Assembly (NCBI GenBank): GCA_964644705.1
Contig: CAZXYF010000056.1
Coordinates: forward strand, 1-16,875
Reading direction: 5' to 3'
From: CAZXYF01 sp964644705
GTDB taxonomy: Bacteria > Planctomycetota > Brocadiia > SM23-32
Length of the DNA: 16,875 nt
Below the pieces are notes generated by a model. That model searched no databases. It was not told the DNA's origin and worked only from the letters and a program-made list of their open reading frames with translations. Numbering within the stretch: the stretch's first letter is position 1; every line of letters starts with the position of its first letter. This document shows positions 1 to 7,498 of the stretch, in pieces. The translations under genes were made by a program, and so were the position numbers.

Positions 1-641
1 TGCTGCAGCTCGTGGTTAGACATTGGGGATAATCTTGCGTTCAGCGCGTCGTGTGAACAAGGAGCCGCGCGGTTCGCCGTACTGCGCTACACGTGCTTAT
101 ACCCGCAAATCTTTGTGGGGAACGGTTCAAGGTTAAATCCTTGCGTTACTGGTTCCCCCAAAAAGGAAAAGCGCTGGCATGGCCAGCGCACTCCAGAGAT
201 CGCCTCCGGCGATCAGGGGCAATTGGCGCGATCACGCAAGGGATGAGATGACATACTTGGAAAAGATGAAACTGGACCTCTCTTGGAAACGGTAAACGAT
301 GCAGATCACGGAGTGCCGGAACCGTAATCCTGCCCCATAATGTGCGCCGTGATAAGACGCAGAACTCCAGCAGGAGAGAAGATTATACCTGCCCCGTAAC
401 TGTCGCTCCAACCGGTAGCAATCGGAGTCCGCCGAACGGCGGCGATTTCCCTGTTTGCGTTGGAACTTTTGTGTAGGGAGAAACATAATGAGCCCCGGCG
501 CAAGGCACGGGGTATTATCAAAAAACTGACGTGGTTCACTGAATACTCACTATTTGGGAGTGGCCGTTTGTTGGCGATTCTGGCTTAAAGTCGTTAGTCT
601 GTATATGCGATCAGTGTATGCGAATGTGCGAGTGTGAATAA
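1..641. other. Left-edge region without a convincing gene; several hairpins
   Basis: I find no gene here that I can support. Plus-strand frame 1 is open from the window edge to a TGA at 244-246, but its Cys/Trp/Ser/Arg-rich translation looks non-coding. Two minus-strand frames of 77-84 codons (232-486 and 306-539) overlap each other and resemble no family I know. Structures seen: a nested stem at 117-158 (GGGGAAC pairing with GTTCCCC, enclosing CAAGG/CCTTG), a perfect 8-bp hairpin at 171-189, and GATCGCC/GGCGATC at about 197-213. GTTAGAC at 15-21 next to CTGCAGCTCGTG resembles the 3' half of an integron attC site, but the window cuts it off. Confidence 0.5.
160..189 (-). terminator. Candidate intrinsic terminator (minus strand)
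   Basis: A perfect 8-bp GC-rich stem (GCGCTGGC at 171-178, GCCAGCGC at 182-189) with a three-base loop is followed, reading the minus strand, by TTTTCCTTTTT. This is the classic form of a Rho-independent terminator. There is no T-run on the plus side, so it should act on a minus-strand transcript. I could not identify the gene that such a transcript would carry. Confidence 0.45.
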
Positions 642-1727
642 GTGGAATATTTGATCCCACCAATCTGGTTTGAGGGACTTCCCTGGGCTGCATTGCTTTT
701 CATCGGTGCAGTTGCCCTGTTCTTTTTAATCAAAGGGGCCGATTTGTTGGTGGAGGGATCCAGTGGCATCGCCCTCCGGCTTGGAATCAGTAAGATTATT
801 GTCGGGGCGACCGTTGTATCGCTGGGGACGACGAGTCCGGAAGCAGCGGTTTCGGTCATGGCGGCGATCGGTGGAAATGCCGGCCTGGCGCTGGGCAATG
901 CTGTGGGATCTGTCATTGCTAACACGGGGCTTATATTTGGTATTGGTTGCCTGCTAATGGCATTGCCGGTGGAGCGTTTTCTGCTGGATCGGCAGGGGCG
1001 AGTACAGTGGGGAGCGGCGTGCCTTCTGGCAATCTGCAGCTATACGGTGTGGGTTTATCCTCATGGGACCGATACCATCGGTCGCTGGATAGGCATTGGT
1101 TTTGTGATTGTGTTGGGTTGGTATATGTGGGCCAGCGTGAGATGGGGACGGGAACACACACAACGGGAGCGGGAGCGCGTAAGCGAGGATCCTGAAATAA
1201 CGGATCTGGAGGGGGCGGAGATTCTGGAAAAAGCCGAGCATGATTCTCTCCTCAAGCTCATCCCCATGTTCCTTATCGGGTTGGCTCTGATAATTGTTTT
1301 CAGCCATATCCTGATCGTGTGCGTGCAGGAAGGGGCCGCTCAACTGGGAGTTCCTGAAATGGTTATTGCGGGGACGATCGTGGCGATGGGGACATCGCTG
1401 CCGGAGCTGATGGTGGGTATCAGCGCGATCAAGAAGGGGCATGCATCCATGTTGATTGGGAATGTTGTGGGGGCCAATGTTCTCAATATCCTTTTTGTGA
1501 TCGGGGTTTCCGCGCTGGCCACGCCGTTGCGGCTCATAGACGGGAACGCCGAAGTACCTCAGATTTTTCTGTACCTTCACCTGCCCACCATGCTGATCGT
1601 TCTGCTGCTGTTCAAATATTATATTTACGACGCCGTGAGAAATGGGAAATTCAAGCGGTGGTATGGCATACCTTTGCTGGGCATTTATGTCACTTACCTG
1701 GTATTGAATATGGTTCTGGCAAAATAG
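642..1727 (+). CDS. Calcium/sodium antiporter, YrbG/CaxA family
   Basis: 361-residue polytopic inner-membrane protein of the Ca2+/cation antiporter (CaCA) superfamily, which exchanges Ca2+ (or a related cation) against Na+ or H+. Both signature alpha-repeats are present: GTTSPE at about 62-67 with GNAVGSVIANTG at 84-95, and GTSLPE at about 240-245 with GNVVGANVLN at 263-272. The acidic residue in each repeat is the expected cation ligand. A charged cytoplasmic loop (about 150-200, rich in Glu and Arg) separates the two hydrophobic halves, as is usual. The start is GTG at 642, chosen because the first helix follows directly; there is no strong Shine-Dalgarno. It is the first plus-strand gene, about 300 nt upstream of phoB, with repeats between them, so co-transcription with phoBR is doubtful. 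Ion specificity cannot be read from the sequence. Confidence 0.9.
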   Translation: MEYLIPPIWFEGLPWAALLFIGAVALFFLIKGADLLVEGSSGIALRLGISKIIVGATVVSLGTTSPEAAVSVMAAIGGNAGLALGNAVGSVIANTGLIFGIGCLLMALPVERFLLDRQGRVQWGAACLLAICSYTVWVYPHGTDTIGRWIGIGFVIVLGWYMWASVRWGREHTQRERERVSEDPEITDLEGAEILEKAEHDSLLKLIPMFLIGLALIIVFSHILIVCVQEGAAQLGVPEMVIAGTIVAMGTSLPELMVGISAIKKGHASMLIGNVVGANVLNILFVIGVSALATPLRLIDGNAEVPQIFLYLHLPTMLIVLLLFKYYIYDAVRNGKFKRWYGIPLLGIYVTYLVLNMVLAK

Positions 1728-1750
1728 AGTGTGTTATTTGTGTTAATCCC

Positions 1751-1805
1751 CGTGCTGGGACCAGGCCTGTCCAAAACAACGATCTGGGGTACATAGCTCT
1801 TTGTC
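1751..1805 (-). repeat. Dispersed intergenic repeat, copy A
   Basis: Read on the minus strand, this copy runs GACAAAGAGCTATGTA, then a diverged centre, then TTTTGGACAGGCC. It aligns without gaps to copies B (1882-1935) and C (4649-4701) from the GACA-AGAG start to the TGGACAG-CC core. It lies inverted to copy B, 76 nt away. Upstream of the start on this strand are further AAAGAC/CAAAGG units. It is the most diverged of the three copies. Confidence 0.6.
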
Positions 1806-1881
1806 TTTGCCTTTGTCTGCCTTTCTATCGATGCTAAGACCGCCAAAAACAACGGCAGATTATGGTAAAGACGATGATAAA

Positions 1882-1935
1882 GACAGAGAATCAAGCTTCT
1901 CGAAACGCTATGTTGGACAGACCTGGATCCGCGCC
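1882..1935 (+). repeat. Dispersed intergenic repeat, copy B
   Basis: Shares CTCGAAACGCTAT (1899-1911) and TGGACAGACC (1914-1923) exactly and at the same spacing with copy C at 4649-4701, and both run on to a CGCGCC end. Preceded by AAAGAC units (1867-1886). Together with inverted copy A it makes a composite palindrome of about 185 nt. Its type is unknown to me; it could be a REP- or MITE-like element. Confidence 0.7.
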
Positions 1936-2031
1936 CAAGACCACAGTGATTTTGCACTTCGCTCATAGAATCCTAACATAAGCGGGGGATAATTACGGGT
2001 AAGATTTGGGTTTAGTAAGGGAAAATGTCAC

Positions 2032-2724
2032 ATGCCAAAAGAAAGTATTCTTGTTGTTGAGGACGAATCGAGCATCCTTGAACTGGTGACCTTCAATCTT
2101 AAAAAGGATGGGTATGCCGTGGAGGGGGTTGAGACCGGAGAAGAAGCCCTGGAAGCGGCTGCCACCGAGGATCTTGATCTGATTATTCTTGATCTCATGC
2201 TGCCCGGAGTCGATGGGTTGAGCGTGTGTAAGAAACTCAAGGCTGATCCAGAAACGGCCGGGATACCGATCGTGATGCTGACGGCGAAGAGCGAGGAAGC
2301 CGACATCGTCACGGGGCTGGAGTTGGGCGCGGACGATTATATTACCAAACCGTTCAGCCCCCGCGTTCTTCTTGCCCGCGTTCGAGCGGTGCTCAGACGG
2401 AGCGAAAAAGAGGTTCCGGACAACGATTCGGTGATTAAAGTGCATGATCTCACGATTCATCCCGGGCGTCACGAGGTGTTGCTCAATGATGAACCGGTTG
2501 ACCTGACGAATACGGAATTCCAGCTGATCCACATGCTGGCACGCCGACCGGGATGGGTGTTTACCCGGGATCAGATTATCGACAATATCCGTGGTCGGGA
2601 CTATCCGGTGACGGACCGCTCGGTGGACGTTCAGATTGCCGGGTTGAGGAAGAAGCTGGGAGAGGCCAGTGACTGTATTGAGACGGTGCGGGGGGTAGGG
2701 TATAAGATGAAGGAAGAAAGGTAA
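2032..2724 (+). CDS. phoB: PhoB-type response regulator (phosphate regulon)
   Basis: 230-residue OmpR/PhoB-family transcription factor, expected to activate phosphate- and phosphonate-acquisition genes when phosphorylated by the adjacent PhoR. The receiver domain (about 4-120) has the acidic pair E10-D11, the phosphoacceptor D54 in LDLMLPG, T84 and K106 in the DDYITKPF motif. The winged-helix DNA-binding domain (about 133-228) ends with the typical RSVDVQIAGLRKKLG and TVRGVGYK segments. The start is ATG at 2032. Three bases separate its TAA from phoR, so they form one operon. PhoB and closely related regulators cannot be separated with full certainty from sequence, but the PAS-containing PhoR partner and the neighbouring phn operon support the call. 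Confidence 0.88.
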   Translation: MPKESILVVEDESSILELVTFNLKKDGYAVEGVETGEEALEAAATEDLDLIILDLMLPGVDGLSVCKKLKADPETAGIPIVMLTAKSEEADIVTGLELGADDYITKPFSPRVLLARVRAVLRRSEKEVPDNDSVIKVHDLTIHPGRHEVLLNDEPVDLTNTEFQLIHMLARRPGWVFTRDQIIDNIRGRDYPVTDRSVDVQIAGLRKKLGEASDCIETVRGVGYKMKEER

Positions 2725-2727
2725 CAT

Positions 2728-4521
2728 ATGTCCGGCCGACGCCTGGTATGGTATCTGTTTCCCGCATTTCTTGCTGTTACCGTCGTCGCGCTGTTATCGG
2801 TGACAGTGTATGCGGTTAATGCGCTGGAGGACTTTTACTACAGCCAGGTGGGTTCTTCTCTCCGGTCGGAGACGCAGCTGCTCATCCCTCAGATGAAGAC
2901 GCTGCTGGAGGGGAACCAGCAGGAGCGTATGAACGAGGTGTGCAACGAATACGGTCCAAAAGCCGGGGTGCGAATAACGGTTATTCGACCCACCGGGCTG
3001 GTGATGGCCGATAGTGAGAAAGATCCGGCTCAGATGGATAATCACGCGGATCGGCCGGAGATACGGAAAGCGCTGGACGGTCATATCGGCAGCAAACGTC
3101 GATACAGTGCCACGCTCGAGCAGCGGATGATGTATGTGGCGGCACCGGTGATGAAGGAGGGGGATTTGATCGGTGTTGTTCGAGTTTCTGTCCCCCTTCA
3201 ATCGTTGCAACATGCTCTGCAGAACTTTCAGTCAAAAATAGCCCTGGCGGGGATTCTGGTTTTTTTCCTTGCCGCTGGAGTGAGCCTTTTTCTGGCTCGG
3301 CGAATCGCGTCCCCCCTGGAGAAAATCAAATCAGCTGCTGAAAAATTCGCGCAGGGCGAGCTGGACCATAAGGTCAGGGTGACGGGGGCGACGGAGATTG
3401 ATTCGGTTGCCCAGTCCCTCAATGAAATGGCGGCTGAACTGAGGAATAAAATTGGCATACTTGAACGCCGAAACGGCGAGCAGAGGGCGGTTCTTGCCAG
3501 TATGCAGGAAGGTGTCATTGCGGTGGATGCAACGGGAAACGTTTTGACCATGAATCGGGCGGCCGGACGTCTGCTGGGCGTTGATCCCCGTCAGGCGCGT
3601 GGACGAAGCATGGAAGAAGCAGTACGCGATACGACCATCCAGTCTTTTGTCAGCAAAACGATTGAAGCGGATGAAGGTCATCCGATCGAACGCGGGTTGG
3701 CACTGGAGGGAGAGGAGGAATTGCTCCTCCAGGCGCGCGGAACGGCGCTGCATGATGGAAACGGCAATGAAATGGGGGCGCTCATAGTGCTGAATGATGT
3801 CACGCGTCTGCGTCGACTGGAGAGAATAAGACGCGACTTTGTGGCCAATGTTTCCCATGAATTGAAAACTCCAATAACGGCCATAAAAGGGTTTGTGGAA
3901 ACGTTGAGAGACGGCGGGCTGGAGGACAAAGAACAGGCCCGGAAATTCCTGGGCATCGTCGCGGACCAGGCCGATCGGCTCAATGCCATCATCCGGGATC
4001 TGATGTCGCTGGCGCGGATTGAACAGGGGGATGAGGAGGCCGAGATAGACACCGAGCGGTCAAGCGTGCGGGGAGTGTTGATGAGTGCCGTGCGAAATTG
4101 CCGGGTCAGTGCCGAGGAGAAGAATATGGAGATTGACGTCGAATGTGAAGGCGGGTTGAAAGTCCCAATGAACAGTGCTCTGGTGGAACAGGCCGTGGGG
4201 AATCTGGTGGATAACGCGATCAAATACAGTGAGGATGGTGGGCGCATCGAGGTGGAAGGGACGCAGACGGACAATCAGGCCGCCATACACGTGCGTGATT
4301 GGGGATGCGGTATTTCGCGAGAACACCTCCCACGTCTTTTCGAACGATTTTATCGCACGGATAAAGCACGGAGCCGTCAGATGGGAGGCACCGGTCTGGG
4401 GTTGTCCATCGTTAAACACGTGGCCCGTGTGCACGGCGGGAGCGTGGATGTGAAAAGTACAGTGGGGAAGGGCAGCACCTTCTCAATCTACCTGCCGATG
4501 GAAGAGAGGGCGGCACAGTAG
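2728..4521 (+). CDS. phoR: PhoR-type membrane sensor histidine kinase
   Basis: 597-residue kinase that should phosphorylate PhoB. Order of parts: TM1 (about 7-29), a periplasmic sensor region of about 140 residues, TM2 (about 171-191), HAMP (about 192-245), PAS (about 250-360), HisKA with catalytic H377 in VSHELKTP, and HATPase_c with N496 in NLVDNAIKY, the DWGCG G1 box at 524-528 and GGTGLGL at 553-559. All catalytic motifs are intact. The long periplasmic sensor is larger than in E. coli PhoR, which has almost none, and resembles the PhoR form of Bacillus and many other phyla. Start ATG at 2728 has AAAGG six bases upstream. No pst or phoU gene is in the window, so how it senses phosphate is not visible here. 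Confidence 0.88.
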   Translation: MSGRRLVWYLFPAFLAVTVVALLSVTVYAVNALEDFYYSQVGSSLRSETQLLIPQMKTLLEGNQQERMNEVCNEYGPKAGVRITVIRPTGLVMADSEKDPAQMDNHADRPEIRKALDGHIGSKRRYSATLEQRMMYVAAPVMKEGDLIGVVRVSVPLQSLQHALQNFQSKIALAGILVFFLAAGVSLFLARRIASPLEKIKSAAEKFAQGELDHKVRVTGATEIDSVAQSLNEMAAELRNKIGILERRNGEQRAVLASMQEGVIAVDATGNVLTMNRAAGRLLGVDPRQARGRSMEEAVRDTTIQSFVSKTIEADEGHPIERGLALEGEEELLLQARGTALHDGNGNEMGALIVLNDVTRLRRLERIRRDFVANVSHELKTPITAIKGFVETLRDGGLEDKEQARKFLGIVADQADRLNAIIRDLMSLARIEQGDEEAEIDTERSSVRGVLMSAVRNCRVSAEEKNMEIDVECEGGLKVPMNSALVEQAVGNLVDNAIKYSEDGGRIEVEGTQTDNQAAIHVRDWGCGISREHLPRLFERFYRTDKARSRQMGGTGLGLSIVKHVARVHGGSVDVKSTVGKGSTFSIYLPMEERAAQ

Positions 4522-4547
4522 ATGCCCTTAAGTGGCTGATTTCTAAA

Positions 4548-4563
4548 AGGACCGTTCGGTCCT
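4548..4563 (-). terminator. Candidate terminator of the phn operon
   Basis: Perfect inverted repeat AGGACCG-TT-CGGTCCT. Read on the minus strand, it is followed by TTT then AGAAAT, giving a short hairpin with a small T-run about 130 nt beyond the phnM stop. It lies between convergent phoR and phnM. The T-run is short and part of it borders the stem, so efficiency is uncertain. Confidence 0.4.
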
Positions 4564-4648
4564 ACAATAGGAAACGTTCAGGAAGGGGTTTTTGACTGAG
4601 CGTGGCGAACTAAGATCTCTCGGGTTTTGAAATAGGTTCGGCTGCGGG

Positions 4649-4701
4649 GACAAAGAGCCATGTAGCTCGAAACGCTATTCTGGACAGACCGGTCACGCGC
4701 C
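4649..4701 (+). repeat. Dispersed intergenic repeat, copy C
   Basis: Starts GACAAAGAGCCATGTAG, continues with CTCGAAACGCTAT (4666-4678) and TGGACAGACC (4681-4690), and ends in CGCGCC. It is a direct repeat of copy B on the other side of phoBR. Its last bases overlap the phnM stop codon and final two codons (4693-4701), so the end of PhnM is formed by repeat sequence. Confidence 0.7.
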
Positions 4702-5886
4702 GAAAGAATGGACCAGCTGACCCGATACGAAGGTTTTTGTGACGCGGGGGACGTTTCCGTGTGTGTCGACAAGGATCAGGTCGGCGGCCCGGCCGACTTT
4801 CACGCTGCCCAGCCTCTCATCCATGCCGAGCACGCTGGCCGGATTCAGCGACACCATATTGACCATCTCGTGGAGGGGTTTGATGTTCCTGCCGGCGAGA
4901 GTGAAAACGGCGTGCAGGAGGCTCATGGGGGCGAAATCTGACGCCATGACATCGCAGCAGTTTTGTTCGATCGTGTGGCGCCCGCTCAGATTATCGGTCA
5001 GAGAATGTCCCCGGAGAACATTGGGCGCGCCCATAAGAACATTCATGCCGAGACGTTGAGCGTGACGGGCGGCGTCCAGGCGGACGGGAAACTCCGAGAG
5101 ACAGACGCCGATGTCGTTCATCCACTCCACTTTCTCCGGTGTATCATCGTCGTGGGAGGCCAGTGGAATGTTTTTTTTCCGACAGATCCGGGCTAACTCA
5201 CGCAGGTGATCATCTCCCAGAGTCTTTTTGGCCGCGATTCGTTGGTTGGCCAGTTTCTGCACCTCCTCCTCCGGTAGCTTGCGCGCCTGGCTGTAATATT
5301 CCCGGAAATGTTTATGAGAGGTGAACTGTCCCTGCCCGGGCGAGTGATCCATGAATGACAGCAGATGTACGAGCTCCTTTTGGATCAGAGACTGAAGTTT
5401 TGGTACGGCATCGGCAACGGTGATTTCCAGACGCGCGTGAATCCAGTTGCGAACGGCCAGCTGCGGTGTTGTCTTCTTGATCCGACGGGCAATTTTTTCC
5501 GCCATGTTCCAGGACCGTATCTCGTTTTCATTCTCCTCCATGAAGCAAACGCAATGGCACATGGTGGTCACGCCGGATCCGGCGAGGCGTTTGTCGAATT
5601 CTGAGATCGCGGCGTCGATGGGAAACTGGCCCCCCGGACGGGGTTGGATGACCTTTTCAATGGCGTCGCAGTGGAGATCGATAAAACCGGGGAGAAGGTA
5701 CTGCGAGGAGGCATTGATGGCCTTCTGGTCGATGTCGGCGGGCGCGGATTCGATCTTTTCAATCACTCCATCCCGAATGCTCACCGTACCGTTCTTGATA
5801 ATCCCATCGGGGGTGACGATGCGGGCGTTGGTTATGGTCGTGCTCTCTGAGGTTTGATTTCTCGTGGTGGATTCAACAGCAGACAT
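4693..5886 (-). CDS. phnM: PhnM, ribose-1-phosphonate 5-triphosphate diphosphatase
   Basis: Amidohydrolase-superfamily enzyme that removes pyrophosphate from alpha-D-ribose 1-alkylphosphonate 5-triphosphate, giving the 5-phosphate substrate of PhnJ. With the start chosen here it has 397 residues; E. coli PhnM has about 378. Metal-site motifs: H72 and D74 in DLHCDAIEK, H150 in WIHARLE, H245-D246 in ASHDDDT, and D317 in ASDFAP. I chose the ATG at 5886, preceded by AAAGGACC, over an in-frame ATG at 5937 that would overlap phnL by 65 nt; the chosen start overlaps it by 14 nt. It is the last gene of the operon. Its final codons lie within a copy of a dispersed repeat. Confidence 0.92.
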   Translation of the reverse strand: MSAVESTTRNQTSESTTITNARIVTPDGIIKNGTVSIRDGVIEKIESAPADIDQKAINASSQYLLPGFIDLHCDAIEKVIQPRPGGQFPIDAAISEFDKRLAGSGVTTMCHCVCFMEENENEIRSWNMAEKIARRIKKTTPQLAVRNWIHARLEITVADAVPKLQSLIQKELVHLLSFMDHSPGQGQFTSHKHFREYYSQARKLPEEEVQKLANQRIAAKKTLGDDHLRELARICRKKNIPLASHDDDTPEKVEWMNDIGVCLSEFPVRLDAARHAQRLGMNVLMGAPNVLRGHSLTDNLSGRHTIEQNCCDVMASDFAPMSLLHAVFTLAGRNIKPLHEMVNMVSLNPASVLGMDERLGSVKVGRAADLILVDTHGNVPRVTKTFVSGQLVHSFGA

Positions 5887-6595
5887 GTTCAAGGTCCTTT
5901 CGGGGCATGGAGAATACGATATCGGCGAGTGCGTCAATCATTTCCTGGTCATGAAAAACCATAACCATCGTAGTGCCGTCGTTCTGCAGTTCCTGGAGAA
6001 GATCGACCACCGCGGAAACTGATTCGGGATCAAGGGAGGACGTGGGTTCGTCGAGGAGAAGGAGTCGAGGACGTGCAATGACGGCACGCGCGATGTTGAC
6101 CCTCTGCCGTTCTCCACCGCTGAACGTGGCCGGAAAGGCATCAAAAAGCTCCGGTTTTATTTTCAGACGATTCAGCAGTTCGGATGCCTTTTCGCGTGCG
6201 GCTTGGATTGAGTCATACTGACCGTTAGCTCCGTGGGCGACGACATCGAGGGCCGACACGCGGGGTAATTCACTCAAAAATTGGGTGATGTATCCAATTT
6301 CGTTCTTGCGCAGCTCCAGAACCTCGTGTTCGGTGGCCGAAGCAAGGTTGATGGGGCCCAGTTCCTTTGACTCGTACTGAATGGCCCCAGAGGTGGGGAG
6401 GTATGTGCGGTGAATACATTTGAGGACGGAGCTTTTTCCCGAACCGCTGGGTCCGGCAAGGGCAATTGACCCGCCCGGTGGTACTTGAAATGATATCTCG
6501 GAAAACCCTTCGATCCGTTTGCCACCCAGTGTATGCACGGTGAAGGATTTCTGGAGTTTCTGGATGTTTAGAACGTGTTGTGTCGTTGTTTCCAT
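5873..6595 (-). CDS. phnL: PhnL, C-P lyase ABC-type ATPase
   Basis: 240-residue ABC-family ATPase that is not a transporter subunit. With PhnG, PhnH and PhnI it takes part in forming the ribose-phosphonate nucleotide-derived intermediate and can associate with the core complex. Walker A GPSGSGKSS is at 48-56, the ABC signature FSGGERQR at 158-165 and Walker B LLLLDEP at 178-184. Length is near that of E. coli PhnL (226). Start ATG at 6595 has GGGAG about nine bases upstream; 33 nt separate it from phnK, and its end overlaps phnM. Confidence 0.93.
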   Translation of the reverse strand: METTTQHVLNIQKLQKSFTVHTLGGKRIEGFSEISFQVPPGGSIALAGPSGSGKSSVLKCIHRTYLPTSGAIQYESKELGPINLASATEHEVLELRKNEIGYITQFLSELPRVSALDVVAHGANGQYDSIQAAREKASELLNRLKIKPELFDAFPATFSGGERQRVNIARAVIARPRLLLLDEPTSSLDPESVSAVVDLLQELQNDGTTMVMVFHDQEMIDALADIVFSMPRKDLEHVCC

Positions 6596-6628
6596 TGGGA
6601 TGTCTCCCTTATATGTTGTAAAAATCGA

Positions 6629-7498
6629 TCACAGGACTGAACTGACCAGAAGCTGCGTGTAGGGATGCTGGGGATCCTCGAGAATTTGGTCGGTGAGGCC
6701 CGATTCAACGATCCGGCCGTCCTTCATAGCCATGGTTCGCGAGGTCAGCATTCGAATCACACCGAGGTCGTGAGAGACGACTATGGTGGCGACCTCCATT
6801 TCACTGACGAGTGTGCGAATCAGATCGAGCACCCGGGCCTGAACCGAAACATCCAGTCCGGTAGTGATCTCGTCGAAAAGTAACAGACGGGGTTTGTTGG
6901 ACAATGCTTTGGCGATTTGAACGCGCTGTTGCATGCCTCCGCTGAAATTTTTGGGGAGTTCATCCATTCGTGCGGATGACACTTCGGTCCGATCCAGCAG
7001 GTTGCCCGTGCGGTTGCGCATCTGGTCGACGTTTCTCCAGCCCGCCATCAGTAGTCGCTCAGCGACGTTGCCGCCGGCGCTTATGTTCATGCGGAGCCCG
7101 AGGTGTGGATGCTGGTAAACCACGCCAAGCAGGGAGTTACGTATCTGACGTTGTTGAAAAGAATTGAGTTGTAGCAGGTCGAGCGGATCCTCGCGCACAG
7201 TGCGGATAGAGTCAGTTTCAGGGCAGAGTGTCGTATATACCGATCCTGTCGTGGCTTCCCAGTCGGTGTTCAGCAGACGTACGACTGTGCTCTTGCCCGA
7301 TCCACTTTCGCCGACGATCCCGAGTACTTCATTGGGAAAGAGATCAAAGGATATGTCTTCACAGGCGACCACTGTTCCGCAGTGCGGGCAGACATTTGAC
7401 CCATGCTCGGGTCCGGTGGTATCAAGACAGGCGTCACAACCTTCTCCAAAGTGTTTGCTGAGATTTCGCACGCTGAGTACTGGCAAGTTATTTGACAC
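6629..7498 (-). CDS. phnK: PhnK, C-P lyase ABC-type ATPase with four-Cys insert
   Basis: ABC ATPase that binds the PhnGHIJ core next to PhnJ and is needed for C-P cleavage. I chose the GTG at 7498, giving 289 residues and overlapping the phnJ end by 11 nt, because GAGGAG lies at ideal distance (7508-7513). The longer frame from ATG 7579 would overlap phnJ by 92 nt. Walker A GESGSGKST is at about 63-71, followed by VVYQHPHLGLR, FSGGMQQR and LLLFDE; the C-terminal HPYTQLLVSSVL is typical of PhnK. Walker B ends in DEI instead of the usual DEP. Just before the Walker A strand there is an insert with C21-x2-C24 and C37-x2-C40 that E. coli PhnK lacks. It looks like a small zinc ribbon. Confidence 0.92.
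   Translation of the reverse strand: MSNNLPVLSVRNLSKHFGEGCDACLDTTGPEHGSNVCPHCGTVVACEDISFDLFPNEVLGIVGESGSGKSTVVRLLNTDWEATTGSVYTTLCPETDSIRTVREDPLDLLQLNSFQQRQIRNSLLGVVYQHPHLGLRMNISAGGNVAERLLMAGWRNVDQMRNRTGNLLDRTEVSSARMDELPKNFSGGMQQRVQIAKALSNKPRLLLFDEITTGLDVSVQARVLDLIRTLVSEMEVATIVVSHDLGVIRMLTSRTMAMKDGRIVESGLTDQILEDPQHPYTQLLVSSVL

Larger units (their letters stand above)
1728..2031. other. Intergenic region between the antiporter and phoB
   Basis: About 300 nt without a gene. Positions 1751-1935 are occupied by two oppositely oriented copies of a dispersed repeat (listed separately), so most of the spacer can fold into a long imperfect hairpin that may terminate antiporter transcription. The phoB promoter should lie in about 1936-2010. 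A weak candidate is TTGCAC (1952-1957), a 16-nt spacer, then TAACAT (1974-1979). AAGGG lies about 12 nt before the phoB ATG. I see no convincing Pho box. Confidence 0.5.

Noticed and set aside
100..165. tRNA or tmRNA 3' end around the GGTTCAAGG segment
   Set aside because: The T-loop consensus is broken, no acceptor stem or CCA can be paired, and no anticodon arm is found on either strand.
1..246. Frame open from the window edge, as the end of a protein gene
   Set aside because: Its Cys-, Trp- and Arg-rich composition and the hairpins running through it look non-coding, and no family resemblance is seen.
306..539. 77-codon minus-strand frame as a gene
   Set aside because: No ribosome site, no recognised motif, and overlap with another frame of similar length. 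The terminator beyond it keeps the question of a transcript open, but not enough for a CDS call.
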